Shown here: one piece after another, positions 27,075 to 41,331 of the stretch
Numbering within the stretch: the stretch's first letter is position 1
Layout: each line of letters starts with the position of its first letter
NCBI RefSeq assembly: GCF_050947335.1
Contig: NW_027473844.1
Location: 62,001 to 126,000 of the forward strand
Length of the DNA stretch: 64,000 nucleotides
Origin: Megachile rotundata
Lineage: Eukaryota > Arthropoda > Insecta > Hymenoptera > Megachilidae
Direction of reading: 5' to 3'
Position numbers and translations under genes: made by a program
Notes under the pieces: model-generated
Told to the model about the DNA's origin: nothing
Seen by the model: the letters and a program-made list of their open reading frames with translations, nothing else
The model's database searches: none

Positions 27075-28651
27075 ATATAAGCATAATATGGCTAATAATA
27101 TGAGTTAGATTGATAATATTAAGAGTAGTGAGTATAGTAATTGTCGTTCTATCGATCATATAAGCATAATATGAATAATAATATGAGTTAGATTGATAAT
27201 AGTAAGTGTAATAAGTATAGTAAATGTCGTGCTATCGATCATATCTGCATAATATGGTTAATAAAATGAGTTAGATTGATAATAATAAGAGTAATAAGTA
27301 TAGTAATTGTCGTTCTATCGATCATATCTGCATAATATGGTTAATAATATGAGTTAGATTGATAATAGTGAGTGTAATAAGTATAATAATTGTAGTTCTA
27401 TCGATCATGTAAGCATAATATGGCTAATAATATGAGTCAGATTCATAATAATAAGAGTAATAACTATAGTAATTGTCGTTCTATCGATCATTTAAGCATA
27501 ATATGGCGAATAATATGAGTTGTGTTGATAAAAATAAGAATAATAAGTATAGTAATTGTCCTTCTATCGATCATATAAGCATAATATGGCTAATAATATG
27601 AGTTAGATTGATAATACTAAGAGTAGCGAGTATAGTAATTCTCGTCCTATCGATCCTATAAGCACAATATGGCTAATAATATGAGTTAGATTGATAATAA
27701 TAAGAGTAATAAGTACAGTAATTGTCGTTCTATCGATCATATAAGCATAATATGGCTAATAATATGAGTTAGATTGATAATAATAAGAGTAATAAGTATA
27801 GTAATTGTCGTTCTATCAATCATATCTGCATAATATGGTTAATAATATGAGTTAGATTGATAACAGTGAGTGTAATAAGTACAGTAATTGTAGTTCTATC
27901 GATCATATAAGCATAATATGGCTAATAATATGAGTCAGATTCATAATAATAATAGTAATAAGTATAGTAATTGTCGTTCTATCGATCATTTAAGCATAAT
28001 ATGGCGAATAATATGAGTTGGGTTGATAAAAATAAGAATAATAAGTATAGTAATTGTCGTTCTATCGATCATATAAGCATAATATGGCTAATAATATGAG
28101 TTAGATTGGTAATAATAAGAGTAATAAGTATAGTAATTGTCGTTCTATCGATCATATAAGCATAATATGGCTAATAATATGAGTTAGATTGATAATACTA
28201 AGAGTAGTGAGTATAGTAATTCTCGTTCTATCGATCATATAAGCATAATATGGTTAATAATATGAGTTAGATTGATAATAATAAGAGTAATAAGTATAGT
28301 AATTGTCGTTCTATCAATCATATCTGCATAATATGGTTAATAATATGAGTTAGATTGATAACAGTGAGTGTAATAAGTATAGTAATTGTAGTTCTATCGA
28401 TCATATAAGCATAATATGGCTAATAATATGAGTCAGATTCATAATAATAATAGTAACAAGTGTAGTAATTGTCGTTCTATCGATCATTTAAGCATAATAT
28501 GGCGAATAATATGAGTTGGGTTGATAAAAATAAGAATAATAAGTATAGTAATTGACGTTCTATCGATAATATAAGCATAATATGGCTAATAATATGAGTT
28601 AGATTGATAATAATAACAGTAATAAGTATAGCAATTGTCGTTCTATCGATA
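27075..28651 (+). repeat. 1577 bp (19-monomer) unit, copy 1
   Basis: Collinear with 28652-30228 at offset 1577: ATATGAATAATAATATG has its diverged G at 27173 and 28750. Private substitutions include AATAAAATGAG near 27262, and AAGTGTAGTAATTG near 28460 against AAGTATAG in the partner. The content is the same as the 0.7-2.3 kb part of HOR A, so this is a truncated extra HOR A segment in front of copy 3. Confidence 0.9.
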
Positions 28652-31600
28652 ATATAAGCATAATATGGCTAATAATATGAGTTAGATTGATAATATTAAG
28701 AGTAGTGAGTATAGTAATTGTCGTTCTATCGATCATATAAGCATAATATGAATAATAATATGAGTTAGATTGATAATAGTAAGTGTAATAAGTATAGTAA
28801 ATGTCGTGCTATCGATCATATCTGCATAATATGGTTAATAATATGAGTTAGATTGATAATAATAAGAGTAATAAGTATAGTAATTGTCGTTCTATCGATC
28901 ATATCTGCATAATATGGTTAATAATATGAGTTAGATTGATAATAGTGAGTGTAATAAGTATAATAATTGTAGTTCTATCGATCATGTAAGCATAATATGG
29001 CTAATAATATGAGTCAGATTCATAATAATAAGAGTAATAACTATAGTAATTGTCGTTCTATCGATCATTTAAGCATAATATGGCGAATAATATGAGTTGT
29101 GTTGATAAAAATAAGAATAATAAGTATAGTAATTGTCCTTCTATCGATCATATAAGCATAATATGGCTAATAATATGAGTTAGATTGATAATACTAAGAG
29201 TAGCGAGTATAGTAATTCTCGTCCTATCGATCCTATAAGCACAATATGGCTAATAATATGAGTTAGATTGATAATAATAAGAGTAATAAGTACAGTAATT
29301 GTCGTTCTATCGATCATATAAGCATAATATGGCTAATAATATGAGTTAGATTGATAATAATAAGAGTAATAAGTATAGTAATTGTCGTTCTATCAATCAT
29401 ATCTGCATAATATGGTTAATAATATGAGTTAGATTGATAACAGTGAGTGTAATAAGTACAGTAATTGTAGTTCTATCGATCATATAAGCATAATATGGCT
29501 AATAATATGAGTCAGATTCATAATAATAATAGTAATAAGTATAGTAATTGTCGTTCTATCGATCATTTAAGCATAATATGGCGAATAATATGAGTTGGGT
29601 TGATAAAAATAAGAATAATAAGTATAGTAATTGTCGTTCTATCGATCATATAAGCATAATATGGCTAATAATATGAGTTAGATTGGTAATAATAAGAGTA
29701 ATAAGTATAGTAATTGTCGTTCTATCGATCATATAAGCATAATATGGCTAATAATATGAGTTAGATTGATAATACTAAGAGTAGTGAGTATAGTAATTCT
29801 CGTTCTATCGAACATATAAGCATAATATGGTTAATAATATGAGTTAGATTGATAATAATAAGAGTAATAAGTATAGTAATTGTCGTTCTATCAATCATAT
29901 CTGCATAATATGGTTAATAATATGAGTTAGCTTGATAACAGTGAGTGTAATAAGTATAGTAATTGTAGTTCTATCGATCATATAAGCATAATATGGCTAA
30001 TAATATGAGTCAGATTCATAATAATAATAGTAACAAGTATAGTAATTGTCGTTCTATCGATCATTTAAGCATAATATGGCGAATAATATGAGTTGGGTTG
30101 ATAAAAATAAGAATAATAAGTATAGTAATTGACGTTCTATCGATAATATAAGCATAATATGGCTAATAATATGAGTTAGATTGATAATAATAACAGTAAT
30201 AAGTATAGCAATTGTCGTTCTATCGATAATATGAGCATAATATGGCTAATAATATGAGTTAGAGTGATAATACTAAGAGTAGTGAGTATAGTAATTTCAT
30301 TCTATCGATCATATAAGCATAATATGGCTAATAATATGAGTTAGATTGATAATAATAACAGTAATAAGTATAGTAATTGTGGTTCTATCGATAATATAAG
30401 CATAACACGGCTAATAATATGAGTTAGATTGATAATACTAAGAGTAGTGAGTATAGTAATTGTCGTTCTATCGATCATATAAGCATAATATGGCTAATAA
30501 TATGAGTTAGATTGATAATAATAAGAGTAATGAGTATAGTAATTGTAGTTCTATCGATCATATCTGCATAATATGGCTAATAATATGAGTTAGATTGATA
30601 ATACTAAGAGTAGTGAGTATAGTAATTCTCATTCTATCGATCATATAAGCATAATATGGCTAATAATATGAGTTAGATTGATAATAGTAACAGTAATAAG
30701 TATAGTAATTGTGGTTCTATCGATAATATAAGCATAATATGGCTAATAATATGAGTTAGAGTGATAATACTAAGAGTAGTGAGTATAGTAATTCTCATTC
30801 TATCGATCATATAAGCATAATATGGCTAATAATATGAGTTAGATTGATAATAGTAACAGTAATAAGTATAGTAAATGTGGTTCTATCGATAATATAAGCA
30901 TAATATGGCTAATAATATGAGTTAGAGTGATAATACTAAGAGTAGTGAGTGTAGTAATTCTCATTCTATCGATCATATAAGCATAATATGGCTAATAATA
31001 TGAGTTAGATTGATAATAGTAACAGTAATAAGTATAGTAATTGTGGTTCTATCGATAATATAAGCATAACACGGCTAATAATATGAGTTAGATTGATAAT
31101 ACTAAGAGTAGTGGGTATAGTAATTGTCGTTCTATCGATCATATAAGCATAATATGGCTAATAATATGAGTTAGATTGATAATAATAAGAGTAATGAGTA
31201 TAGTAATTGTAGTTCTATCGATCATATAAGCATAATATGGCTAATAATATGAGTTAGATTGGTAATAATAAGAGTAATAAGTATAGTAATTGTCGTTCTA
31301 TCGATCATATAAGCATAATAAGGCTAATAATATGAGTTAGATTGATAATACTAAGAGTAGTGAGTATAGTAATTCTCGTTCTATCGATCATATAAGCATA
31401 ATATGGTTAATAATATGAGTTAGATTGATAATAATAAGAGTAATAAGTATAGTAATTGTCGTTCTATCAATCATATCTGCATAATATGGTTAATAATATG
31501 AGTTAGATTGATAACAGTGAGTGTAATAAGTATAGTAATTGTAGTTCTATCGATCATATAAGCATAATATGGCTAATAATATGAGTCAGATTCATAATAA

Positions 31601-32219
31601 TAATAGTAATAAGTATAGTAATTGTCGGTCTATCGATCATTTAAGCATAATATGGCGAATAATATGAGTTGGGTTGATAAAAATAAGAATAATAAGTATA
31701 GTAATTGTCGTTCTATCGATCATATAAGCATAATATGGCTAATAATATGAGTTAGATTGGTAATAATAAGAGTAATAAGTATAGTAATTGTCGTTCTATC
31801 GATCATATAAGCATAATATGGCTAATAATATGAGTTAGATTGATAATACTAAGAGTAGTGAGTATAGTAATTCTCGTTCTATCGATCATATAAGCATAAT
31901 ATGGTTAATAATATGAGTTAGATTGATAATAATAAGAGTAATAAGTATAGTAATTGTCGTTCTATCAATCATATCTGCATAATATGGTTAATAATATGAG
32001 TTAGATTGATAACAGTGAGTGTAATAAGTATAGTAATTGTAGTTCTATCGATCATATAAGCATAATATGGCTAATAATATGAGTCAGATTCATAATAATA
32101 ATAGTAATAAGTATAGTAATTGTCGTTCTATCGATCATTTAAGCATAATATGGCGAATAATATGAGTTGGGCTGATAAAAATAAGAATAATAAGTAGAGT
32201 AATTGTCGTTCTATCGATC
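28634..32219 (+). repeat. Higher-order repeat family A, copy 3 (partial)
   Basis: Collinear with about 8881-12466 at a constant offset of 19753 bp. ATATGAATAATAATATG is at 8997/28750, the 1 bp deletion at 10540/30293 and ATAAGGCT at 11565/31318. It includes the 6-monomer duplication of copy 2 and lacks the 1826 bp amplification of copy 1, so copy 2 is its closest relative. Private changes include TCGAACATATAAG near 29811, GTTAGCTTGATAAC near 29931, and TTGTCGGTCTATCG near 31624. The first part overlaps the second 1577 bp unit. Confidence 0.9.
30288..30303 (+). other. 1 bp deletion, third copy
   Basis: AATTTCATTC replaces AATTCTCATTC, as at 2327 and 10542. It lies 19753 bp from the second copy, confirming shared descent of the three HOR A blocks. 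Confidence 0.92.
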
Positions 32220-34924
32220 ATATAAGCATAATATGGCTAACAATATGAGTTAGATTGATAATAATAAGAGTAATAAGTATAGTAATTGTCGTTCTCTCGA
32301 TCATATAAGCATAATATGGCTAATAATATGAGTTAGAGTGATAATACTAAGAGTAGTGAGTATAGTAATTCTCATTCTATCGATCATATAAGCATAATAT
32401 GGCTAACAATATGAGTTAGATTGATAATAGTATCAGTAATAAGTATAGTAATTGTGGTTCTATCGATCATATAAGCATATTATGGCTAATAATATGAGTT
32501 AGATTGATAATGCTAAGAGTAGTGAGTATAGTAATTCTCGTTCTATCGATCATATAAGCATAATATGGCTAATAATATGAGTTAGATTGATAATAATAAG
32601 TGTAATGAGTATAGTAATTGTAGTTCTATCGATCATATCTGCATAATATGGTTAATAATAAGAGTTAGAATGATAATAATAAGAGTAATAAGTATAGTAA
32701 TTGTCGTTCTATCGATCATATCTGCATAATATGGTTAATAATATGAGTTAGATTCATAACAATAAGAGTAATAAGTATAGTAATTGTCGTTCTATCGATC
32801 ATATAAACATAATATGGCTAATAATATGAGTTACATTGATAATAATAAGAGTAATAAGTATAGTAATTGTAGTTCTATCGATCATATCTGCATAATATGG
32901 TTAATAATATGAGTTAGAATGATAATAATAAGAGTAATAAGTATAGTAATTGTCGTTCTATCGATCATATAAACATAATATGGCTAATAATATGAGTTAC
33001 ATTGATAATAATAAGAGTAATAAGTATAGTAATTGTAGTTCTATCGATCATATCTGCATAATATGGTTAATAATATGAGTTAGAATGATAATAATAAGAG
33101 TAATAAGTATAGTAATTGTCGTTCTATCGATCATATCTGCATAATATGGTTAATACTATGAGTTAGATTGATAATAGTGAGTGTAATAACTATAGTGAAT
33201 GCCGTTCTACCGATCATGTCAGCATAATATGGGTAATATTATGAGTTAGATTCATAACAATAAGAGTAATAAGTATAGTAATTGTCGTTCTATCGATCAT
33301 ATAAGCATAATATGGCTAATAATATGAGTTAGATTGATAATAATAACAGTAATAAGTATAGTTATTGTTGTTCTATCGATGATATAAGCATAATATGGCT
33401 AATAATATGAGTTAGATTGATAATAATAAGAGTAATAAGTATAGTAATTGTCGTTCTATCGATCATATAAGCATAATATGGCTAATAATATGAGTTAGAT
33501 TGATAATAATAAGAGTAATAAGTACAGTAATTGTCGTTCTATCGATCATATAAGCATAATAAGGCTAATATTATGAGTTAGAGTGATAATACTAAGAGTA
33601 GTGAGTATAGTAATTCTCATTCTATCGATCATATAAGCATAATATGGCTAATAATATGTGTTAGATTGATAATAATAAGAGTAATGAGTATAGTAATTGT
33701 AGTTCTATCGATCATATCTGCATAATATGGTTAATAATATGAGTTAGATTCATAACAATAAGAGTAATATGTATAGTAATTGTCGTTCTATCGATCATAT
33801 AAGCATAATATGGCTAATAATATGAGTTACATTGATAATAATAAGAGTAATAAGTATAGTAATTGTCGTTCTCTCGATCATATAAGCATAATATGGCTAA
33901 TAATATGAGTTAGAGTGATAATACTAAGAGTAGTGAGTATATTAATTGTCGTTCTATCGATCATATAAGCATAATATGGCTAATAATATGAGTTAGATTG
34001 ATAATAATAAGAGTAATGAGTATACTAATTGTACTTCTATCGATCATATCTGCATAATATGGTTAATAATATGAGTTAGAATGATAATAATAAGAGTAAT
34101 AAGTATAGTAATTGTCGTTCTATCGATCATATCTGCATAATATGGTTAATAATATGAGTTAGATTGATAATAGTGAGTGTAATAAGTATAGTGAATGTCG
34201 TGCTATCGATCATATCAGCATAATATGGGTAATAATATGAGTTGGATTGATAATTATAAGAGTAATGAGTATAGCAATAGTAGTTCTATCGATCATATAA
34301 GCATAATGTGGCTAATAATATGAGTTAGATTGATAATAATAAGAGTCATAAGTACAGTAATTTTCGTTCTATCGATCATATAAGCATATTATGGCTAATA
34401 ATATGAGTTAGATTGATAATACTAAGAGTAGCGAGTATAGTAATTCTCGTTCTATCAATCATAGAAGCATAATATGGCTAATAATATGAGTTAGATTGAT
34501 AATAGTGAGTGTAATAAGTATAGTAATTGTCGTTCTATCGATCATATAAGCATAATATGGCTAATAATATGAGTTAGATTGATAATGCTAAGAGTAGTGA
34601 GTATAGTAATTCTCGTTCTATCGATCATATAAGCATAATATGATTAATAATATGAGTTAGATTGATAATAGTAAGTATAATAAGTAAAGTAAATGTCGTG
34701 CTATCGATCATATCTGCATAATATGGTTAATAATATGAGTTAGATTGATAATAATAAGAGTAATAAGTATAGTAATTGTCGTTCTATCGATCATATCTGC
34801 ATAATATGGTTAATAATATGAGTTAGATTGATAATAGTGAGTGTAATAAGTATAGTAATTGTAGTTCTATCGATCATATAAGCATAATATGGCTAATAAT
34901 ATGAGTCAGAGTCATAATAATAAG
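32220..34924 (+). repeat. Higher-order repeat family B, partial upstream unit
   Basis: This holds the family B variants: GGCTAACAATATG with TAGTATCAG, GGTTAATAATAAGAG, CATATAAACAT with GTTACATTG, GCCGTTCTACCGATCATGTCAG, and TTATTGTTG with TCGATGATATAAG. They are in the same order as 36.2-38.7 kb. The offset is 3917 bp at the TAACAAT marker (32404/36321) and 3751 bp at the CATGTCAG monomer (33212/36963). The 166 bp difference is a two-monomer duplication here around 32.8-33.0 kb. Confidence 0.85.
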
Positions 34925-37900
34925 AGTAATAAGTATAGTAATTGTCGTTCTATCGATCATATCTGCATAATATGGTTAATAATATGAGTTAGATTGATAA
35001 TAGTGAGTGTAATAAGTATAGTGAATGTCGTGCTATCGATCATATCAGCATAATATGGGTAATAATATGAGTTGGATTGATAATAATAAGAGTAATGAGT
35101 ATAGTAATTGTAGTTCTATCGATCATATAAGCATAATGTGGCTAATAATATGAGTTAGATTGATAATAATAAGAGTAATAAGTACAGTAATTGTCGTTCT
35201 ATCGATCATATAAGCATATTATGGCTAATAATATTAGTTAGATTGATAATACTAAGAGTAGCGAGTATAGTAATTCTCGTTCTATCGATCATATCTGCAT
35301 AATATCATGTAAGCATAATATGGCTAATAATATGAGTTAGATTGATAATACTAAGATCAGTGAGTATAGTAATTCTCGTTCTATCGATCATATAAGCATA
35401 ATAAGGCTAATAATATGAGTTAGATTGATAATAATAAGAGTAATAAGTACAGTAATTGTCGTTCTATCGATCATATAAGCATAATATGGCTAATAATATG
35501 AGTTAGATTGATAATAATAAGAGTAATGAGTATAGTAATTGTAGTTCTATCGATCATTTAAGCATAATATGGCTAATAATATGAGTTAGATTGATAATAA
35601 TAACAGTAATAAGTATAGTAATTGTCGTTCTCTCGTTCATATAAGCATAAAATGGCTAATAATATGAGTTAGAGTGATAATACTGAGAGTAGTGAGTATA
35701 GTAATTCTCATTCTATCGATCATATAAGCATAATATGGCTAATAATATGAGTTAGATTGATAATAATAAGAGTAATAAGTATAGTAATTGTCGTTCTATC
35801 GATCATATAAGCATAATATGGCTAATAATATGAGTTAGATTGATAATAATAGGAGTAATAAGTACAGTAATTGTCGTTCTAACGATCATATCAGCATAAT
35901 AAGGCTAATATTATGAGTTAGAGTGATAATACTAAGAGTAGTGAGTATAGTAATTCTCATTCTATCGACCATATAAGCATAATATGGCTAATAATATGTG
36001 TTAGATTGATAATAATAAGCGTAATGAGTATAGTAATTGTAGTTCTGTCGATCATATCTGCATAATATGGTTAATAATATGAGTTAGATTCATAACAATA
36101 AGAGTAATAAGTATAGTAATTGTCGTTCTATCGATCATATAAGCATAATATGGCTAATAATATGAGTTACATTGATAATAATAAGAGTAATAAGTATAGT
36201 AATTGTCGTTCTCTCGATCATATAAGCATAATATGGCTAATAATATGAGTTAGAGTGATAATACTAAGAGTAGTGAGTATAGTAATTCTCATTCTATCGA
36301 TCATATAAGCATAATATGGCTAACAATATGAGTTAGATTGATAATAGTATCAGTAATAAGTATAGTAATTGTGGTTCTATCGATCATATAAGCATATTAT
36401 GGCTAATAATATGAGATAGATTGATAATACTAAGAGTAGTGAGTATAGTAATTCTCGTTCTATCGATCATATAAGCATAATATGGCTAATAATATGAGTT
36501 AGATTGATAATAATAAGTGTAATGAGTATAGTAATTGTAGTTCTATCGATCATATCTGCATAATATGGTTAATAATAAGAGTTAGAATGATAATAATAAG
36601 AGTAATAAGTATAGTAATTGTCGTTCTATCGATCATATCTGCATAATATGGTTAATAATATGAGTTAGATTCATAACAATAAGAGTAATAAGTATAGTAA
36701 TTGTCGTTCTATCGATCATATAAACATAATATGGCTAATAATATGAGTTACATTGATAATAATAAGAGTAATAAGTATAGTAATTGTAGTTCTATCGATC
36801 ATATCTGCATAATATGGTTAATAATATGAGTTAGAATGATAATAATAAGAGTAATAAGTATAGTAATTGTCGTTCTATCGATCATATCTGCATAATATGG
36901 TTAATACTATGAGTTAGATTGATAATAGTGAGTGTAATAACTATAGTGAATGCCGTTCTACCGATCATGTCAGCATAATATGGGTAATATTATGAGTTAG
37001 ATTCATAACAATAAGAGTAATAAGTATAGTAATTGTCGTTCTATCGATCATATAAGCATAATATGGCTAATAATATGAGTTAGATTGATAATAATAACAG
37101 TAATAAGTATAGTTATTGTTGTTCTATCGATGATATAAGCATAATATGGCTAATAATATGAGTTAGATTGATAATAATAAGAGTAATAAGTATAGTAATT
37201 GTCGTTCTATCGATCATATAAGCATAATATGGCTAATAATATGAGTTAGATTGATAATAATAAGAGTAATAAGTACAGTAATTGTCGTTCTATCGATCAT
37301 ATAAGCATAATAAGGCTAATATTATGAGTTAGAGTGATAATACTAAGAGTAGTGAGTATAGTAATTCTCATTCTATCGATCATATAAGCATAATATAGCT
37401 AATAATATGTGTTAGATTGATAATAATAAGAGTAATGAGTATAGTAATTGTAGTTCTATCGATCATATCTGCATAATATGGTTAATAATATGAGTTAGAT
37501 TCATAACAATAAGAGTAATATGTATAGTAATTGTCGTTCTATCGATCATATAAGCATAATATGGCTAATAATATGAGTTACATTGATAATAATAAGAGTA
37601 ATAAGTATAGTAATTGTCGTTCTCTCGATCATATAAGCATAATATGGCTAATAATATGAGTTAGAGTGATAATACTAAGAGTAGTGAGTATATTAATTGT
37701 CGTTCTATCGATCATATAAGCATAATATGGCTAATAATATGAGTTAGATTGATAATAATAAGAGTAATGAGTATAGTAATTGTACTTCTATCGATCATAT
37801 CTGCATAATATGGTTAATAATATGAGTTAGAATGATAATAATAAGAGTAATAAGTATAGTAATTGTCGTTCTATCGATCATATCTGCATAATATGGTTAA

Positions 37901-40900
37901 TAATATGAGTTAGATTGATAATAGTGAGTGTAATAAGTATAGTGAATGTCGTGCTATCGATCATATCAGCATAATATGGGTAATAATATGAGTTGGATTG
38001 ATAATAATAAGAGTAATGAGTATAGTAATAGTAGTTCTATCGATCATATAAGCATAATGTGGCTAATAATATGAGTTAGATTGATAATAATAAGAGTCAT
38101 AAGTACAGTAATTTTCGTTCTATCGATCATATAAGCATATTATGGCTAATAATATGAGTTAGATTGATAATACTAAGAGTAGCGAGTATAGTAATTCTCG
38201 TTCTATCAATCATAGAAGCATAATATGGCTAATAATATGAGTTAGATTGATAATAGTGAGTGTAATAAGTATAGTAATTGTCGTTCTATCGATCATATAA
38301 GCATAATATGGCTAATAATATGAGTTAGATTGATAATACTAAGAGCAGTGAATATAGTAATTCTCGTTCTATCGATCATATAAGCATAATATGGCTAATA
38401 ATATGAGTTAGATTGATAATAATAAGAGTAATGAGTATAGTAATTGTAGTTCTATCGTTCATTTAAGCATAATATGGCTAATAATATGAGTTAGATTGAT
38501 AATAATAACAATAATAAGTATAGTAATTGTCGTTCTATCGATAATATAACCATAATATGGCTAATAATATGAGTTACATTGATAATAATAAGAGTAATAA
38601 GTATAGTAATTGTCGTTCTCTCGATCATATAAGCATAAAATGGCTAATAATATGAGTTAGAGTGATAATACTAAGAGTAGTGAGTATAGTAATTCTCATT
38701 CTATCGATCATATAAGCATAATATGGCTAATAATATGAGTTAGATTGATAATAATAACAGTAATAAGTATAGTAATTGTGGTTCTATCGATAATATAAGC
38801 ATAATATGGCTAATAATATGAGTTAGATTGATAATACTAAGAGTAGTGAGTATAGTAATTCTCGTTCTATCGATCATATAAGCATAATATGATTAATAAT
38901 ATGAGTTAGATTGATAATAGTAAGTATAATAAGTAAAGTAAATGTCGTGCTATCGATCATATCTGCATAATATGGTTAATAATATGAGTTAGATTGATAA
39001 TAATAAGAGTAATAAGTATAGTAATTGTCGTTCTATCGATCATATCTGCATAATATGGTTAATAATATGAGTTAGATTGATAATAGTGAGTGTAATAAGT
39101 ATAGTAATTGTAGTTCTATCGATCATATAAGCATAATATGGCTAATAATATGAGTCAGAGTCATAATAATAAGAGTAATAAGTATAGTAATTGTCGTTCT
39201 ATCGATCATATCTGCATAATATGGTTAATAATATGAGTTAGATTGATAATAGTGAGTGTAATAAGTATAGTGAATGTCGTGCTATCGATCATATCAGCAT
39301 AATATGGGTAATAATATGAGTTGGATTGATAATAATAAGAGTAATGAGTATAGTAATTGTAGTTCTATCGATCATATAAGCATAATGTGGCTAATAATAT
39401 GAGTTAGATTGATAATAATAAGAGTAATAAGTACAGTAATTGTCGTTCTATCGATCATATAAGCATATTATGGCTAATAATATGAGTTAGATTGATAATA
39501 CTAAGAGTAGCGAGTATAGTAATTCTCGTTCTATCGATCATAGAAGCATAATATGGCTAATAATATGAGTTAGATTGATAATAATGAGTGTAATAAGTAT
39601 AGTAATTGTCGTTCTATCGATCATGTAAGCATAATATGGCTAATAATATGAGTTAGATTGATAATACTAAGAGCAGTGAGTATAGTAATTCTCGTTCTAT
39701 CGATCATATAAGCATAATGTGGCTAATAATATGAGTTAGATTGATAATAATAAGAGTAATAAGTACAGTAATTGTCGTTCTATCGATCATATAAGCATAA
39801 TATGGCTAATAATATGAGTTAGATTGATAATAATAAGAGTAATGAGTATAGTAATTGTAGTTCTATCGATCATATAAGCATAAAATGGCTAATAATATGA
39901 GTTAGAGTGATAATACTAAGAGTAGTGAGTATAGTAATTCTCATTCTATCGATCATATAAGCATAATATGGCTAATAATATGAGTTAGATTGATAATAAT
40001 AAGAGTAATAAGTACAGTAATTGTCGTTCTATCGATCATATAAGCATAATAAGGCTAATATTATGAGTTAGAGTGATAATACTAAGAGTAGTGAGTATAG
40101 TAATTCTCATTCTATCGATCATATAAGCATAATATGGCTAATAATATGTGTTAGATTGATAATAATAAGAGTAATGAGTATAGTAATTGTAGTTCTATCG
40201 ATCATATCTGCATAATATGGTTAATAATATGAGTTAGATTCATAACAATAAGAGTAATAAGTATAGTAATTGTCGTTCTATCGATCATATAAGCATAATA
40301 TGGCTAATAATATGAGTTAGATTGATAATAATAAGTGTAATGAGTATAGTAATTGTAGTTCTATCGATCATATCTGCATAATATGGTTAATAATAAGAGT
40401 TAGAATGATAATAATAAGAGTAATAAGTATAGTAATTGTCGTTCTATCGATCATATCTGCATAATATGGTTAATAATATGAGTTAGATTCATAACAATAA
40501 GAGTAATAAGTATAGTAATTGTCGTTCTATCGATCATATAAACATAATATGGCTAATAATATGAGTTACATTGATAATAATAAGAGTAATAAGTATAGTA
40601 ATTGTAGTTCTATCGATCATATCTGCATAATATGGTTAATAATATGAGTTAGAATGATAATAATAAGAGTAATAAGTATAGTAATTGTCGTTCTATCGAT
40701 CATATCTGCATAATATGGTTAATACTATGAGTTAGATTGATAATAGTGAGTGTAATAACTATAGTGAATGCCGTTCTACCGATCATGTCAGCATAATATG
40801 GGTAATATTATGAGTTAGATTCATAACAATAAGAGTAATAAGTATAGTAATTGTCGTTCTATCGATCATATAAGCATAATATGGCTAATAATATGAGTTA

Positions 40901-41331
40901 GATTGATAATAATAACAGTAATAAGTATAGTTATTGTTGTTCTATCGATGATATAAGCATAATATGGCTAATAATATGAGTTAGATTGATAATAATAAGA
41001 GTAATAAGTATAGTAATTGTCGTTCTATCGATCATATAAGCATAATATGGCTAATAATATGAGTTAGATTGATAATAATAAGAGTAATAAGTACAGTAAT
41101 TGTCGTTCTATCGATCATATAAGCATAATAAGGCTAATATTATGAGTTAGATTGATAATAATAAGAGTCATAAGTACAGTAATTTTCGTTCTATCGATCA
41201 TATAAGCATATTATGGCTAATAATATGAGTTAGATTGATAATACTAAGAGTAGTGAGTATAGTAATTCTCGTTCTAACGATCGTATAAGCATAATATGGC
41301 TAATAATATGAGTTAGATTGATAATAATAAG
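34925..41331 (+). repeat. Higher-order repeat family B, 6407 bp unit 1
   Basis: Every marker checked recurs 6407 bp downstream: the 99 bp junction monomer at 35289/41696, ACTGAGAGTAG near 35673/42080, TATAGCTAAT near 37395/43802, GAATATAGTAATTC near 38350/44757, the CATGTCAG monomer at 36963/43370 and 40781/47188, and ATCAATCATAGAAGC at 38204/44611. The unit equals 77 monomers plus 16 bp, the extra coming from the junction monomer. The CATGTCAG monomer occurs twice within it, 46 monomers apart. Confidence 0.93.
35280..35330 (+). other. 99 bp junction monomer, copy 1
   Basis: At 35289-35320 two 16 bp pieces abut: TCATATCTGCATAATA, then TCATGTAAGCATAATA. The monomer is therefore 99 bp long. 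It can be read as a 16 bp tandem gain, or as a 67 bp deletion across two neighbouring monomers (166 minus 67). In related blocks, for example 39540-39640, a CATAGAAGC monomer is followed by a CATGTAAGC monomer, which favours deletion. The joined ends share only the dinucleotide AT. Confidence 0.9.
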
